NCBI RefSeq assembly: GCF_001704615.3
Contig: NZ_CP029396.2
Location: 248,001-312,000, forward strand
Reading direction: 5' to 3'
Length of the DNA: 64,000 nt
Source: Acinetobacter defluvii
Lineage (GTDB): Bacteria; Pseudomonadota; Gammaproteobacteria; Pseudomonadales; Moraxellaceae
Both the position numbers and the translations under genes were made by a program. Below are positions 24,724 through 33,870 of this stretch, one piece after another; positions within the stretch are counted from its first letter, which is position 1, and every line of letters begins with the position of its first letter. The notes beneath the pieces are model-generated. The model was not told the DNA's origin, searched no databases, and saw only the letters and a list, made by a program, of their open reading frames with translations.

Positions 24724-25542
24724 GGCACTGTTGCAAATAGAGATTTGAGTCGATGATGTTCCCTTTAAAAAGTACTTAGAGACCGAAAACCCTGTTGATT
24801 AGACACACTTCACCCTGAGGCTGACCATAATAAAATGACGATGCTTGTCCTTTACGTAGTGCACGCATGACTTCAATACCTTTAATTGTGGCATAAGCTG
24901 TCTTCATAGATTTGAATCCTAATGTGGCCCTGATGATCCGCTTTAGCTTGCCATGATCACATTCAATCACGTTATTTTTATACTTAATCTGCCTGTGCTC
25001 AAGGTCTGGTGGACATTTACCTTCCCGTTTTAACCGTGATAAAGCACGTCCATATGTGGGTGCTTTATCCGTGTTGATCACTTGTGGAATTTGCCACTTC
25101 TTCACATTATTTAAAATTTTTCCAAGAAAACAATATGCTGATTTGGTATTACGTCTAGAAGAAAGATAAAAATCAATGGTATCGCCACGTTGATCGACTG
25201 CACGATACAGATAAGACCATCGTCCATTCACTTTTACATAGGTTTCATCAATATGCCACGAGCTCAGATCTGTAGGATTACGCCAATACCAGCGTAAACG
25301 TTTTTCTATTTCAGGAGCATAACGTTGAACCCAACGGTAAATAGTCGTGTGATCAACATTCACACCCCGTTCGGCCAGCATTTCCTGCAGTTCACGATAG
25401 CTAATGCCATATTTACAATACCAGCGCACAGCCCAAAGAATGATTTCGCCCTGAAAATGCCGACCATGGAAAGGATTCATATGCTGCACCTTTAGCTAAA
25501 ACAGTCTTCAGCTTACCATTCGTGGTTATTTGCAACAGTGCC
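24724..25542 (-). mobile_element. IS6-family element (IS1006/IS1008-like), copy A
   Basis: 819 bp bounded by GGCACTGTTGCAAATA and its complement TATTTGCAACAGTGCC. No 8-bp target duplication is visible on its two sides, indicating rearrangement after insertion. Confidence 0.9.
24776..25480 (-). CDS. IS6-family transposase (copy A)
   Basis: 234 residues from the ATG that gives [21 protein letters not shown], the standard IS6/IS26-family start; three further upstream codons are probably untranslated. The DDE core shows [26 protein letters not shown] and the Glu in [15 protein letters not shown]6-family enzymes act by replicative cointegrate formation, which explains the many truncated genes around its copies. 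Confidence 0.93.
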   Translation of the reverse strand: MNPFHGRHFQGEIILWAVRWYCKYGISYRELQEMLAERGVNVDHTTIYRWVQRYAPEIEKRLRWYWRNPTDLSSWHIDETYVKVNGRWSYLYRAVDQRGDTIDFYLSSRRNTKSAYCFLGKILNNVKKWQIPQVINTDKAPTYGRALSRLKREGKCPPDLEHRQIKYKNNVIECDHGKLKRIIRATLGFKSMKTAYATIKGIEVMRALRKGQASSFYYGQPQGEVCLINRVFGL

Positions 25543-25997
25543 AAAATACCGACCGGCCGAAATTTCAGGAAATGTTGAACTATCTCCGGGAAGGGGACAG
25601 GGTTGTTGTACATTCCATGGATCGTTTTGCACGAAGCCTAAAAGATTTGGTTACCGAAGTAGATAAACTGGTTAAAGGAGGGATCGCCATCCAGTTTGTA
25701 AAAGAAAATATTACTTTTACGGCCCAATCCACCCCGATGGATAATTTGATGCTGCAACTGATGGGGGCTTTTGCACAGTTTGAACGTGAGATTATTCTGG
25801 AGCGACAAAAGGAAGGAATTAAACTCGCCTCTGCTCAAGGGAAGTATAAAGGCCGGGTACACAAATTGAAACCTGATCAGGCCGAAGCTTTACGACAAGC
25901 ATGGAAGGAAGGGAAGTACTCTTCAAAAATGGCATTAGGCCAAGCATTTGGAATTAGTCGCCAGGCGGTATATCGGTATTTAAAAGCAGGTGAGTAA
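25543..25997 (+). pseudogene. Serine recombinase (resolvase), N-terminally truncated
   Basis: About 150 residues in frame. GDRVVVHSMDRFARSLKDL and the long helix MGAFAQFEREIILERQKEGI are from the catalytic domain, and SSKMALGQAFGISRQAVYRYL is the C-terminal HTH. The N-terminal strand with the nucleophilic Ser is missing and has been replaced by the end of IS6 copy A, from which a TTG at 25530 could start translation. It cannot be catalytic. A closely related gene at 47449 is cut at essentially the same codon by another IS6 copy. Confidence 0.87.
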
Positions 25998-26239
25998 CTC
26001 AATTTGAATTGGCGACTATATTTAGTTGAGATTATGAAAGCCTTAGAACGTGATAAATCAATAAAAAATCCTATTAGAAATTGAATGGGATTTTACAAAG
26101 TATTATGTTGCTGATTTTTAAAATATAAATAAAATGTATTTTATATAGGCTGCATTGGGCTAATTTTAGGACAGCTTAAATAGAAACTATTTTTCATAAA
26201 ATATAGAAATAACTTAAAAGAAATTCCTAAAGTTATAAC
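25998..26239. other. AT-rich spacer between recombinase fragment and IS6 copy B
   Basis: I see no gene, RNA or clear repeat in these roughly 240 bp. Confidence 0.5.
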
Positions 26240-27058
26240 GGCACTGTTGCAAATAGGGATCTGAGTCGATGATGTTCCCTTTAAAAAGTGCTTAGAGACC
26301 GAAAACTCTATTCACCAGATACACTTCACCCTGAGGCTGACCATAATAAAATGATGAAGCTTGTCCTTTACGTAGTGCACGCATGACTTCAATACCTTTA
26401 ATTGTGGCATAAGCCGTTTTCATAGATTTGAATCCTAAGGTGGCCCTGATAATCCGCTTTAGCTTGCCATGATCACATTCGATCACGTTATTTTTGTACT
26501 TAACCTGCCTGTGCTCAAGGTCTGGTGGACATTTTCCTTCCCGTTTTAACCGTGATAAAGCACCTCCATATGTGGGTGCTTTATCCGTATTGATCACTTG
26601 TGGAATTTGCCACTTCTTCACATTATTTAAAATTTTTCCAAGAAAACAATATGCTGATTTGGTATTACGTCTAGAAGAAAGGTAAAAATCAATGGTAAAG
26701 CCACGTTGATCGACTGCACGATACAGATAAAACCATCTTCCATTCACTTTTACATAAGTTTCATCAATATGCCATGTGCCGAGATGTGTAGGATTACGCC
26801 AATACCAGCGTAAGCGTTTTTCTATTTCAGGAGCATAACGTTGAACCCAACGGTAAATAGTAGTGTGATTAACATTTACACCGGGTTCGGAAAGCATTTC
26901 CTGAAGTTCACGATAGCTGATGCCATATTTACAATACCAGCGTACAGCCCAAAGAATGATTTCGCCCTGAAAATGCCGACCATGGAAGGGATTCATACAC
27001 TGAACCTTTAGCTAAAAAACTATTTAGCTTATCATCAATGGCTATTTGCAACAGTGCC
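26240..27058 (-). mobile_element. IS6-family element, copy B
   Basis: 819 bp with the same terminal repeats as copy A and in the same orientation. A and B form a direct pair enclosing only the recombinase fragment and a short AT-rich spacer. No target duplication is evident. Confidence 0.9.
26292..26996 (-). CDS. IS6-family transposase (copy B)
   Basis: 234 residues with the same DDE blocks as copy A ([35 protein letters not shown]). There are a few substitutions, such as [12 protein letters not shown] for LAERGVNVDHTT and [11 protein letters not shown] at the C-terminus. It appears intact. Confidence 0.92.
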   Translation of the reverse strand: MNPFHGRHFQGEIILWAVRWYCKYGISYRELQEMLSEPGVNVNHTTIYRWVQRYAPEIEKRLRWYWRNPTHLGTWHIDETYVKVNGRWFYLYRAVDQRGFTIDFYLSSRRNTKSAYCFLGKILNNVKKWQIPQVINTDKAPTYGGALSRLKREGKCPPDLEHRQVKYKNNVIECDHGKLKRIIRATLGFKSMKTAYATIKGIEVMRALRKGQASSFYYGQPQGEVYLVNRVFGL

Positions 27059-27223
27059 GTGAAAGGTCGTTCACAACTTCCGGACATGGTTGAAGATGCA
27101 ATGAAGGGGGAAATTCAACTTGAGCCTTTTGTGACCCATACCATGGGCTTGGACAACATTAATGAAGCTTTTGACCTCATGCACGAAGGTAAATCGATTC
27201 GTACAGTAATTCATTACGAATAA
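27059..27223 (+). pseudogene. Glutathione-dependent formaldehyde dehydrogenase (FrmA/AdhC), 3' fragment
   Basis: The last 54 codons of a class III alcohol dehydrogenase: [20 protein letters not shown], then [30 protein letters not shown], the highly conserved FrmA C-terminus. The rest was removed by IS6 copy B, whose right end directly adjoins it. FrmA oxidises S-hydroxymethylglutathione; this remnant is not functional. It is probably a chromosomal fragment captured by IS6. Confidence 0.85.
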
Positions 27224-27232
27224 TCATATTGA

Positions 27233-27267
27233 TTAGTACAGTACTTATAAATGAAGTACTGTACTAA
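27233..27267. terminator. Terminator-like hairpin after the frmA fragment
   Basis: TTAGTACAGTACTT and AAGTACTGTACTAA form a 14-bp stem around a 7-nt loop. It could end transcription from either side, including the dehydrogenase gene that converges on it. Confidence 0.6.
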
Positions 27268-27309
27268 CAATGAGTTATATTTTTTAGCTTAATTATAACT
27301 ATAAGTAAG

Positions 27310-28401
27310 CTATGAGCCAATTATAACTACTGGCTTGATCGTTATGCCAGTTTTTGAATCTTCAAATGCTTGATTAATATCATTAAAATTATAAAATTTT
27401 ACAAGCTTGTCGAAAGGAAATTTTCCTTCTTTATAATATTCAATGATTTTAGGAATATGTACTTGAGGAGTAGAGTCACCTTGTATCGTACCTACAATCG
27501 TTTTACCTTCCATCAAAATATCATTTGTAAAGTTTAAAGTTACATCTCCTCCCATACCGACAATCGAGATTTTTCCTGCTACTCTCAATGAATCTATTCC
27601 ATTTTTAATGACAACAGGAACACCGGTCGTTTCAATTGCATAATGAACACCGCCATCTGTAATTTTTTTCACTTCTTCTACTACATTTAAACTTTGACTA
27701 TTTAGAGCATGAGTAGCTCCAAGTTCTTTCGCTAACTCAAGACGATTTTCATGTATATCAATAACGATAATATTTTTTAGCCCTAAAAGATTAGCGGCCA
27801 TCACTGCACTTAATCCAACTGCACCTGCTCCATAAATGGCAATAGAGCTTCCAGGTTCGGGTTTCAAGCTGTTCATCACCGTACCACTACCAGTTTGAAT
27901 ACCACATCCTAAAGGACCTAGTAATCTCAGATCTACATCATGATCCACTTTGACTATATTATTTATATTTGCTACAGCATAGGTGGCAAAAGACGACTGT
28001 CCAAAAAAGGTAGAGTAATTTTGACCATCCTTATGCAGTCGATAGGTTTGATCTTGTAGTTTTCCACCAAAATTAAGTTCAACAGTACGTATACATAAAT
28101 TGTGGTGCCCTGTAAGACACTGGGAGCAAGAGTTACAGTATGAATAAGATAGGACGATATGATCACCCACTTTTAAATGAGTAACGTTTGAACCAACTCT
28201 TTCAATAATTCCTGAGCCTTCGTGTCCTAATACTGCTGGGAAAGGAGTTCCATTTCCTTTTATTGATTCTGCATCAGTATGACAAATACCAGATGCAACT
28301 ATTTTTATTAGAACTTCATCTTCTTTAGGTTCTTCAATTTCGATTTCTTCAATAACTAATGGATAATTTTTTTCTTTCGCAAGTGCAGCTTTGATTTTCA
28401 T
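27310..28401 (-). CDS. Zinc-dependent aryl/benzyl alcohol dehydrogenase
   Basis: 363 residues of the medium-chain zinc alcohol dehydrogenase family. The catalytic zinc ligands lie in GICHTDAESIKG and LGHEGSGIIERVG. The structural zinc lobe is CNSCSQCLTGHHNLC. The NAD-binding motif GAGAVGLSAVMAANLLG lies near residue 195 with an Asp (VIDIHENR) at the end of the second strand, implying NAD preference. The sequence resembles AreB/XylB-type aryl-alcohol dehydrogenases that convert benzyl alcohols to aldehydes. It lies 72 nt downstream of an aldehyde dehydrogenase on the same strand, so the two would perform consecutive oxidations. Confidence 0.85.
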   Translation of the reverse strand: MKIKAALAKEKNYPLVIEEIEIEEPKEDEVLIKIVASGICHTDAESIKGNGTPFPAVLGHEGSGIIERVGSNVTHLKVGDHIVLSYSYCNSCSQCLTGHHNLCIRTVELNFGGKLQDQTYRLHKDGQNYSTFFGQSSFATYAVANINNIVKVDHDVDLRLLGPLGCGIQTGSGTVMNSLKPEPGSSIAIYGAGAVGLSAVMAANLLGLKNIIVIDIHENRLELAKELGATHALNSQSLNVVEEVKKITDGGVHYAIETTGVPVVIKNGIDSLRVAGKISIVGMGGDVTLNFTNDILMEGKTIVGTIQGDSTPQVHIPKIIEYYKEGKFPFDKLVKFYNFNDINQAFEDSKTGITIKPVVIIGS

Positions 28402-28473
28402 ACATTTTTCCTTAAATGTAAGTGTTATCTAGCTTTTCGCTAGATAACCTATAAATTAATATGGTCTAGATCT

Positions 28474-29839
28474 TCATTTAATAAGTCGAATAGAGTGGGG
28501 TTCTAGATATGATTTCAATGTTTCATTGATGTCTAATTCACGACCAATACCACTTTGCTTGATTCCACCAAATGGCATGCCGAGTTGTAAAGAGTCAAAA
28601 CTATGACTATTAATAAATGTACTACCCGCCTCTATCTTTTGTGCAATATCATAGGCAAGCTCAATATTGTCAGACCAAACAGATGAACATAGACCTTGCT
28701 CATTATCATTTGCATATTCAATCGCTTGTTCTACAGTTTCATAACCGATCAGTGGAATAATGGGTCCGAATTGTTCCTGCTGAACAATCTCTAATGAGTT
28801 ATCTAGGGTTTTCACGACGTGCGGTAGAACGTAGTATCCATTGTCCCATTGTTCTGGATTCAGTTTTTGACCTAACTCACGTACTTCACATTGATCCGAG
28901 GCTTTAGCATTTTCAATAAATTTCTGTACGATAGCCCACTGCTTTTTATTGTTGAGTGGGCCAAAATTGGCAGCTGAATTTAAGCCATGGCCAACTTTAT
29001 ATTTATCCACTTCTTCACAGAAAAGATCGAAATATTGATCAAGCTTATCTTTCGGCACATATATACGTTTAACTGCAAAACAAATTTGCCCACTACGTGT
29101 AAATACACCCTTTAATAATTTTGGTAGGATAGATTGGAAATCGATATCTTCTAAAATAATTGCCGCATCATTTCCACCTAATTCTAAAGTGACATCTTTA
29201 ATTGTTTGCGCTGCACTTGCCATTACGGCTGCACCGGTGGCTGTGCCACCAGTAAATGCAACTTTACGAACTAGAGGGTGACTCGTTAAAATATTTCCTA
29301 CATCTGCATCGCCATGTACGACGTTAATCACGCCTTTTGGAAATACGGCTGCTATTTTGGCAAGCAATTGAGTTAAAGCCAATGCTGAGAATGGAGAAGG
29401 CTTCAATACCACAGTATTACCTGCAAGTAATAAAGGACCTAACTTCATCATTGTTAATACAATAGGCATATTCCAAGGCACAATTGCAGAGATGACACCC
29501 TTAGGTCTTTTATGAATTCGTATCCAGCCTGTTTCTTCTGAAATTTCTTTAGGTATCAAAAGATCATCTGGAGCCTGAGCATACATACTCATTACGCCTG
29601 AACCCAAATAAAAATCAGTTTCTGCTTCCCAAAGCATGCCACCATGTTCAGAAATAAGCAGTTCTTTTAGTTCATCTTTTTTTTGAAAAATGAGATCGGC
29701 AGCCTGTTTTAAACAGTTTTGACGTTCAGCAATACTACTGTCTTTCCAGCTAAGAAAAGCTTGATGTGCAATATTAATAGCATTTTCGACATCATTTAAA
29801 CTGGTATTACTAATAGAACCAATTTGATGGGTAAAATTC
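28474..29839 (-). pseudogene. Aldehyde dehydrogenase, 3' part (split by ISL3 element)
   Basis: About 454 codons of an NAD(P)-dependent aldehyde dehydrogenase. It includes the catalytic core: VPWNMPIVLTMMKLGPLLLAGN, LELGGNDAAIILED with the general-base Glu, and SGQICFAVKRIYVP with the nucleophilic Cys. EQFGPIIPLIGYE and PFGGIKQSGIGRE follow. Only the first 30 residues are missing; they lie at 32497-32587 beyond the ISL3 element. Removing the element and one 8-bp duplication restores a perfect frame (DPGN-F-THQIG). An ATG inside the IS at 29910 gives a 478-residue hybrid frame whose product might still fold. The gene probably oxidised an aromatic aldehyde made by the adjacent alcohol dehydrogenase. 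Confidence 0.9.
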
Positions 29840-29842
29840 AGT

Positions 29843-31054
29843 TCATCGCACTTTGCCGGGAAATGCAGCACGGATCTTGAGGAAGAAGTAGTCCGTGTCG
29901 CGGTATCCATAGGCCATCCGCTTAATGACTTTGATCCGGTTGTTCATGCCCTCCAGCACGCTGGTGTTCAGCCGGTGGAGGGCACTGGAAACGATACCCT
30001 CCATATATGGCTCCAGCTTCTTGGCAAATCGTACCAAAGCATCAATTCCGCTACCGAGGGCCATGCCGGCCCATTCCCGCCAGGCGCTTCTGGCCGTCGT
30101 CTCGCTTTCCGCAAACCATAGCGTCTTAAGTTGGTCCTTGAGCACGTACACCGTAGTCAAGAACGCATTGGCGGCCAGGAGTTCGTCCAGCTTGACCGCC
30201 TGCTCGGGCTCAAGGTTGTCAGCATTGCGTAACAGTATCCAACGGCTGCTTTTGATCACCTTGCGGGCGACCTTGTCATCTCGCAGTTGATTGGCCTGAT
30301 CAACTCGCACTCTATCCATCACTTCGCGGCCATACTTAGCCACCACATGGAACAGGTCGTAGACCACCACCGCGTTGGGGCACTGGGCCTTCACTTCAAG
30401 ATCGAAGGCTGAGTTCATGTCCATGGCCACTGCCTCGATCTGGTTCCGGGCATCGCCTAACCACTCGAAGAACGGCCGGATCGCCTCACGCGAGCGGCCC
30501 TCGCCAATCCACACCACTTGCTGGGTGTCGGCACAGGCGACCACCGTGGCGTAGCGATGACCCTTGTGCAAGGCGAATTCGTCCATCATCAGGCGGCGCA
30601 ATCGACTTCGATCTGGCTCGTGCAAATCACGTTTGAGCCGCTCCATGTCAATAGTCTTGACTGTATGCCAATGCAAGCCCAAAAGATTGGCAACATGACT
30701 GACGGGCAGCATCTGTACTAATTTCTCAATCCAGTTGCGCAATGATTGCGTAATACGGGAGCGCGGTGGTAGCCAATCGATCCGCTCTCTGGTTGGACCG
30801 CATTGTGGACAACGCAGCCGCCGCACAGGTACATCCAACTCGACGCGATACTGCATAATTGGTGACTCGCGAACTCGGCGCCAATTGATGTCATGTACCA
30901 GGAAACAAGGGCAATCGCATCGGCTACAAATTGGCGTATGCTCCTCGTCGTGTGTAAGACGGATCAGCAAAGTCTGTTCATCTAGAAGCCCATGAGACGC
31001 TGGCGAAAAGCCCTTCCAGAACAGGCTCCAAACATCAGCGCTAGTCATGATCAT
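29843..31054 (-). CDS. ISL3-family transposase
   Basis: About 403 residues. The N-terminal zinc-finger-like region has ICSRCDCPCFLVHDINWRRV and RRLRCPQCGPTR. The DDE core follows with MMDEFALHKGHRYATVVAC, VAMDMNSAFDLEV and LEGMNNRIKVIKRMAYGYRD. The start is one of two ATGs (31054 or 31048) that overlap the end of cml; a longer frame to 31099 runs inside cml. The stop lies 3 nt from the element's end, within the inverted repeat. The overlap with cml indicates translational coupling. Confidence 0.92.
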   Translation of the reverse strand: MIMTSADVWSLFWKGFSPASHGLLDEQTLLIRLTHDEEHTPICSRCDCPCFLVHDINWRRVRESPIMQYRVELDVPVRRLRCPQCGPTRERIDWLPPRSRITQSLRNWIEKLVQMLPVSHVANLLGLHWHTVKTIDMERLKRDLHEPDRSRLRRLMMDEFALHKGHRYATVVACADTQQVVWIGEGRSREAIRPFFEWLGDARNQIEAVAMDMNSAFDLEVKAQCPNAVVVYDLFHVVAKYGREVMDRVRVDQANQLRDDKVARKVIKSSRWILLRNADNLEPEQAVKLDELLAANAFLTTVYVLKDQLKTLWFAESETTARSAWREWAGMALGSGIDALVRFAKKLEPYMEGIVSSALHRLNTSVLEGMNNRIKVIKRMAYGYRDTDYFFLKIRAAFPGKVR

Positions 31055-32306
31055 GGACCGATTGCGCGCTATCGGTGCCTTGTAGCGCCAAGGCATCATG
31101 TTCTTCTTGGCTGAGATGGCGTCTGTTGGGATTGATGCAGGACAGACAAAGCACTGCTGTTGCGAGGATGAGGCAATAAGCGATGATCGGCCAGGTGGTA
31201 CCAGTCGATAAAAGCGTAATAATGAGTGTCCCGATAATCCCTAACAGTAGTCCACCCAAACAGAAGTAGACTGCTGTAGCGGTCCCAGCGATATGATCGA
31301 AACCTCGAAGAGCGGCATTGGGTGCCACCGATACCGCAGTGGCGATACCAACACCCACGAGCCACATCGGGGCGATGAAGCCAAGCACCGAGACCGGTGC
31401 CAATGTCTCGCCAACAGCGAGCAACAGCGCTCCCGCCATCAGACACCCCATTCCCACTCGTAAGGTCTTCAGGCTTCCCCACCGGGGAATCAGTCGTCCC
31501 ATGATTCGCGCTGTAGCCATCATAGCGATGGCCACTGTAGCAAATAGCAAGCTGAAGCTAAGTTGCGATAACCCTTGCCTCCCCATCATTAGCCAGGGGG
31601 CGGTCGAGAAAAAGACGAAAAAGCTGCCCATCCCCGCGCTGTAACAGAGCGTGTACAGCCAGAAGTTCAGGTGTTTCACAGGAGTCAATAGCTGCGACCA
31701 CTGTAGGTCTGCCGTCCGGTGCCGCCGAGTCTCTGGCCAGAGTCGCCAGGCTGCGATAACAGCGCCTATCATTGCCATCCCTAGCAAGCCGAAGATTGCG
31801 CGCCATCCGAGCCACGCGTCGACCAGCGCTCCTAGCAGTGGGCCTATCGCAGGAACCATCGCAAGCATAGAGCCGAGCAAGCCATAGATGACGTTGCTTT
31901 CCTCACGGCCCGAATAGATGTCGCGTACCGTCGCGAAAGTGGAAACGAGACATGCCGAAGCGCCGCAGGCCTGAAGAACGCGGAAGCTCAGAAAAAGTTC
32001 TGGCGATGAAACTACGGTGAGGCCGAATGAAGCCGCAATATAGGCAATCCCGCCACCAAGTAAAACGGGGCGGCGACCCAGCCGATCCGACAGTGGGCCG
32101 AAGAGAAGCTGTCCGGCTCCAAGCAAAACCAGGTATGCCGTCAACGTCAGCTGGATCGTCCCTGCACCGGACCCAAGTGCATCCGCCATGAAAGGCACCA
32201 CGGGCAGGTACATATCCATGCCCAGTGACGCCAGCAAATCGAATGGTGATAACAGCAATAGCGTGGCGGGAAGAGAATACCGCCAAGAAAAATCTTTTGA
32301 GCGCAC
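31041..32306 (-). CDS. cml: Chloramphenicol MFS exporter, CmlA/CmlB family
   Basis: 421 residues with about 12 membrane spans of the DHA1 drug:H+ antiporters. It matches the CmlA family throughout: SPFDLLASLGMDMYLPVVPF at the N-terminus, GPLSDRLGRRPVLLGGG (motif A), and VLQACGASACLVSTFATVRDIYSGREES. It appears roughly three-quarters identical to CmlA, so it may be cmlB1-like; I cannot decide the allele. It expels chloramphenicol, while florfenicol is usually a poorer substrate. The start is a GTG at 32306 behind an AAGGAG site. The upstream leader contains a 9-codon attenuator ORF, as in cmlA. It is a passenger of the ISL3-type transposon. Confidence 0.9.
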   Translation of the reverse strand: MRSKDFSWRYSLPATLLLLSPFDLLASLGMDMYLPVVPFMADALGSGAGTIQLTLTAYLVLLGAGQLLFGPLSDRLGRRPVLLGGGIAYIAASFGLTVVSSPELFLSFRVLQACGASACLVSTFATVRDIYSGREESNVIYGLLGSMLAMVPAIGPLLGALVDAWLGWRAIFGLLGMAMIGAVIAAWRLWPETRRHRTADLQWSQLLTPVKHLNFWLYTLCYSAGMGSFFVFFSTAPWLMMGRQGLSQLSFSLLFATVAIAMMATARIMGRLIPRWGSLKTLRVGMGCLMAGALLLAVGETLAPVSVLGFIAPMWLVGVGIATAVSVAPNAALRGFDHIAGTATAVYFCLGGLLLGIIGTLIITLLSTGTTWPIIAYCLILATAVLCLSCINPNRRHLSQEEHDALALQGTDSAQSVHDHD

Positions 32307-32403
32307 GAAGCCATCTCCTTAAGTTAAGAATTTGGCGGCGCTCTTGCAGAGCAACTAGGTTCTTGAGAACGCCGCAACAACCGAAAACGAAGGTTGCTGC
32401 GGC

Positions 32404-32433
32404 TTACTTGTCTGCTTTCTTGGTAGCGCTCAT
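32404..32433 (-). CDS. Attenuator leader peptide MSATKKADK of the cml gene
   Basis: A 9-codon ORF with stop, reading MSATKKADK. I recall the cmlA leader as MSTSKNADK, so this is a near match. It is followed by inverted sequences (GCCGCAGCAACC with GGTTGTTGCGGC) that can sequester the cml translation start. In cmlA-type genes, a ribosome stalled on the leader by sub-inhibitory chloramphenicol opens this structure. The AAC/AAA codon positions near its middle fit that model. Confidence 0.75.
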   Translation of the reverse strand: MSATKKADK

Positions 32434-32496
32434 GTGCGGGTTATCTCATGGATGAGTCCATATCGTAACAATCTTCACGCTAAAGTGCAAAGAACC

Positions 32497-32587
32497 TAAA
32501 ATTCCCTGGATCATATACAGGCTGAGTCTGGGTGGCAATGGGTAAAAAATCGCCATTTATAAATCCTGAAATGTGAACTAGTGACAT
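32497..32587 (-). pseudogene. Aldehyde dehydrogenase, 5' part (split by ISL3 element)
   Basis: The first 30 codons of the split gene, reading MSLVHISGFINGDFL, then TQPVYDPGNF, the usual N-terminal beta-hairpin of aldehyde dehydrogenases. A good AAGGAG ribosome-binding site precedes the ATG at 32587. Its downstream edge is the TAAAATTC duplication. The intact gene would encode about 484 residues and would be divergent from the LysR gene at 32756. Confidence 0.88.
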
Positions 32588-32755
32588 GTATTTCTCCTTG
32601 AAAGCACCCAGATTCATTCTGTAGTGTAAGAATAGATTCTCAGTATTTGAAAATTCAAAATAATGCATCCTTTATTTTGAATTTAGATAATATGAACTAT
32701 ATTTAAGAAGAAAAAATAGGCTAAAATGAGAGTTTAAGTTTCATAAAATGAAAGA
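32588..32755. promoter_or_regulatory. Divergent promoter region, aldehyde dehydrogenase / LysR gene
   Basis: A 168-bp AT-rich intergenic region between the ATGs of the split aldehyde dehydrogenase and a LysR-type regulator. LysR proteins usually bind such regions at T-N11-A dyads and control both sides. I could not single out one operator. Confidence 0.45.
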
Positions 32756-33670
32756 ATGAAAATTAGAGATAAAGTGAATGATCTAGAATTTTTTTTAAAA
32801 ATTGTAGAGGCAGGTTCACTTACACGTGCTGCAGTCTTGTTGGAAAGCTCATTGCCATCAATGAGCCGTCGTCTATCTCAAATCGAACAGAGATTCGGCG
32901 TTAAGTTAATTGATCGAAATTCTCGACGTTTCAAGTTAACTGAAAAAGGGGAATATTTTTTAGAAAATACCCAGCATATTTTGTCCTTACTTGAAAAAAT
33001 GGAAAATAACTTACAAGGTGAACAGGACTTTTTGACTGGACGATTACGAATTGGTTCACTCAATCAATTCGGGAAACAGCATTTAGCTGGTTGGATTGCA
33101 GAGTTTGCAAAACAATATCCTCATTTAAACATTGAATTATTATTGTCTGATTCAAAAGTAGATTTAATGGAACAGGAACTCGATTTCTCCTTTCAGATTG
33201 AAGTCCCTCTAGAGATTGATTACTGTTCTGTCCCGCTTATACAAGGTAAAAAAATTTATTGCGCATCTCCTGAATATTTTAAAAAGTTTGGAATACCCGA
33301 TAATCCGTATAGTTTGGCGGATCATCACTGTCTCTGTTTGATCAGAAATCGGCATACATTTAGTGAGTGGCCGTTTATGGAGAATGGTAAAAATACAATA
33401 GTAAAAGTCTCACCTCAATTGTCTAGTAGTAGTAGTGAAATAGTTCATCAATGGGTATTAGCAGGCCAGGGCATTGCTTATAAATTGAATTGGGACATTC
33501 AAGCTGATTTATCATCAGGAAAAATAGTTGAATGTTTGACAGAGTTTAATCCACTGCATAGAAACTTATATATGGTTTATCGAGAAAATAATTCTACACA
33601 GCTAAAATACAAGTATTTCATTGATTTTATTAAAAATAAATTTTTAATATTAAGAAATAGTGTTTTGTGA
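32756..33670 (+). CDS. LysR-type transcriptional regulator (divergent to dehydrogenases)
   Basis: 304 residues. The N-terminal winged HTH covers about residues 5-65 (FLKIVEAGSLTRAAVLLESSLPSMSRRLSQIEQRFGVKLIDRNSRRFKLT), followed by a linker helix and the effector domain. The effector half contains GRLRIGSLNQFGKQHLAGW and WVLAGQGIAYKLNWDIQADLSSG, which is the DsdA/CrgA-like pattern near the C-terminus. Divergent orientation to the aldehyde/alcohol dehydrogenase genes suggests it regulates them in response to an aromatic compound. Confidence 0.86.
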   Translation: MKIRDKVNDLEFFLKIVEAGSLTRAAVLLESSLPSMSRRLSQIEQRFGVKLIDRNSRRFKLTEKGEYFLENTQHILSLLEKMENNLQGEQDFLTGRLRIGSLNQFGKQHLAGWIAEFAKQYPHLNIELLLSDSKVDLMEQELDFSFQIEVPLEIDYCSVPLIQGKKIYCASPEYFKKFGIPDNPYSLADHHCLCLIRNRHTFSEWPFMENGKNTIVKVSPQLSSSSSEIVHQWVLAGQGIAYKLNWDIQADLSSGKIVECLTEFNPLHRNLYMVYRENNSTQLKYKYFIDFIKNKFLILRNSVL

Positions 33671-33870
33671 AATTGATTAATCCAAAATTCTGATTCAGTT
33701 AAATCACCATCCTTATGAATCAGATATTTAATATCTTTTAATTAGATCATGTCCTTATAAATAATAAGTATCAAAAATTTAGATAGTTCAAGTTAAAAAA
33801 TATAAATTGGATAAATTCTGAAAAATCGCTAATGATGGAAATCTAAGCAGTTTAGTAAGGAATGCTAAAA
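33671..33870. other. Intergenic region before the monooxygenase gene
   Basis: AT-rich, with no ORF or clear hairpin. It presumably holds the promoter of the salicylate/catechol genes. Confidence 0.4.

Larger units (their letters stand above)
29840..32496 (-). mobile_element. ISL3-family transposon carrying a chloramphenicol exporter
   Basis: 2657 bp. The left end AGTTCATCGCACTTTGCC and the complement of the right end, GGTTCTTTGCACTTTAGC, match at about three quarters of positions. The element is flanked by a perfect 8-bp direct repeat TAAAATTC (29832-29839 and 32497-32504), the duplication size usual for ISL3. It contains the transposase, the cml gene and its leader peptide, and is much GC-richer than its surroundings. 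Confidence 0.85.

Noticed and set aside
24716..27066. Possible 8-bp target duplications around IS6 copies A and B
   Set aside because: Flanking octamers of each copy, and of the A-left/B-right pair, do not match.
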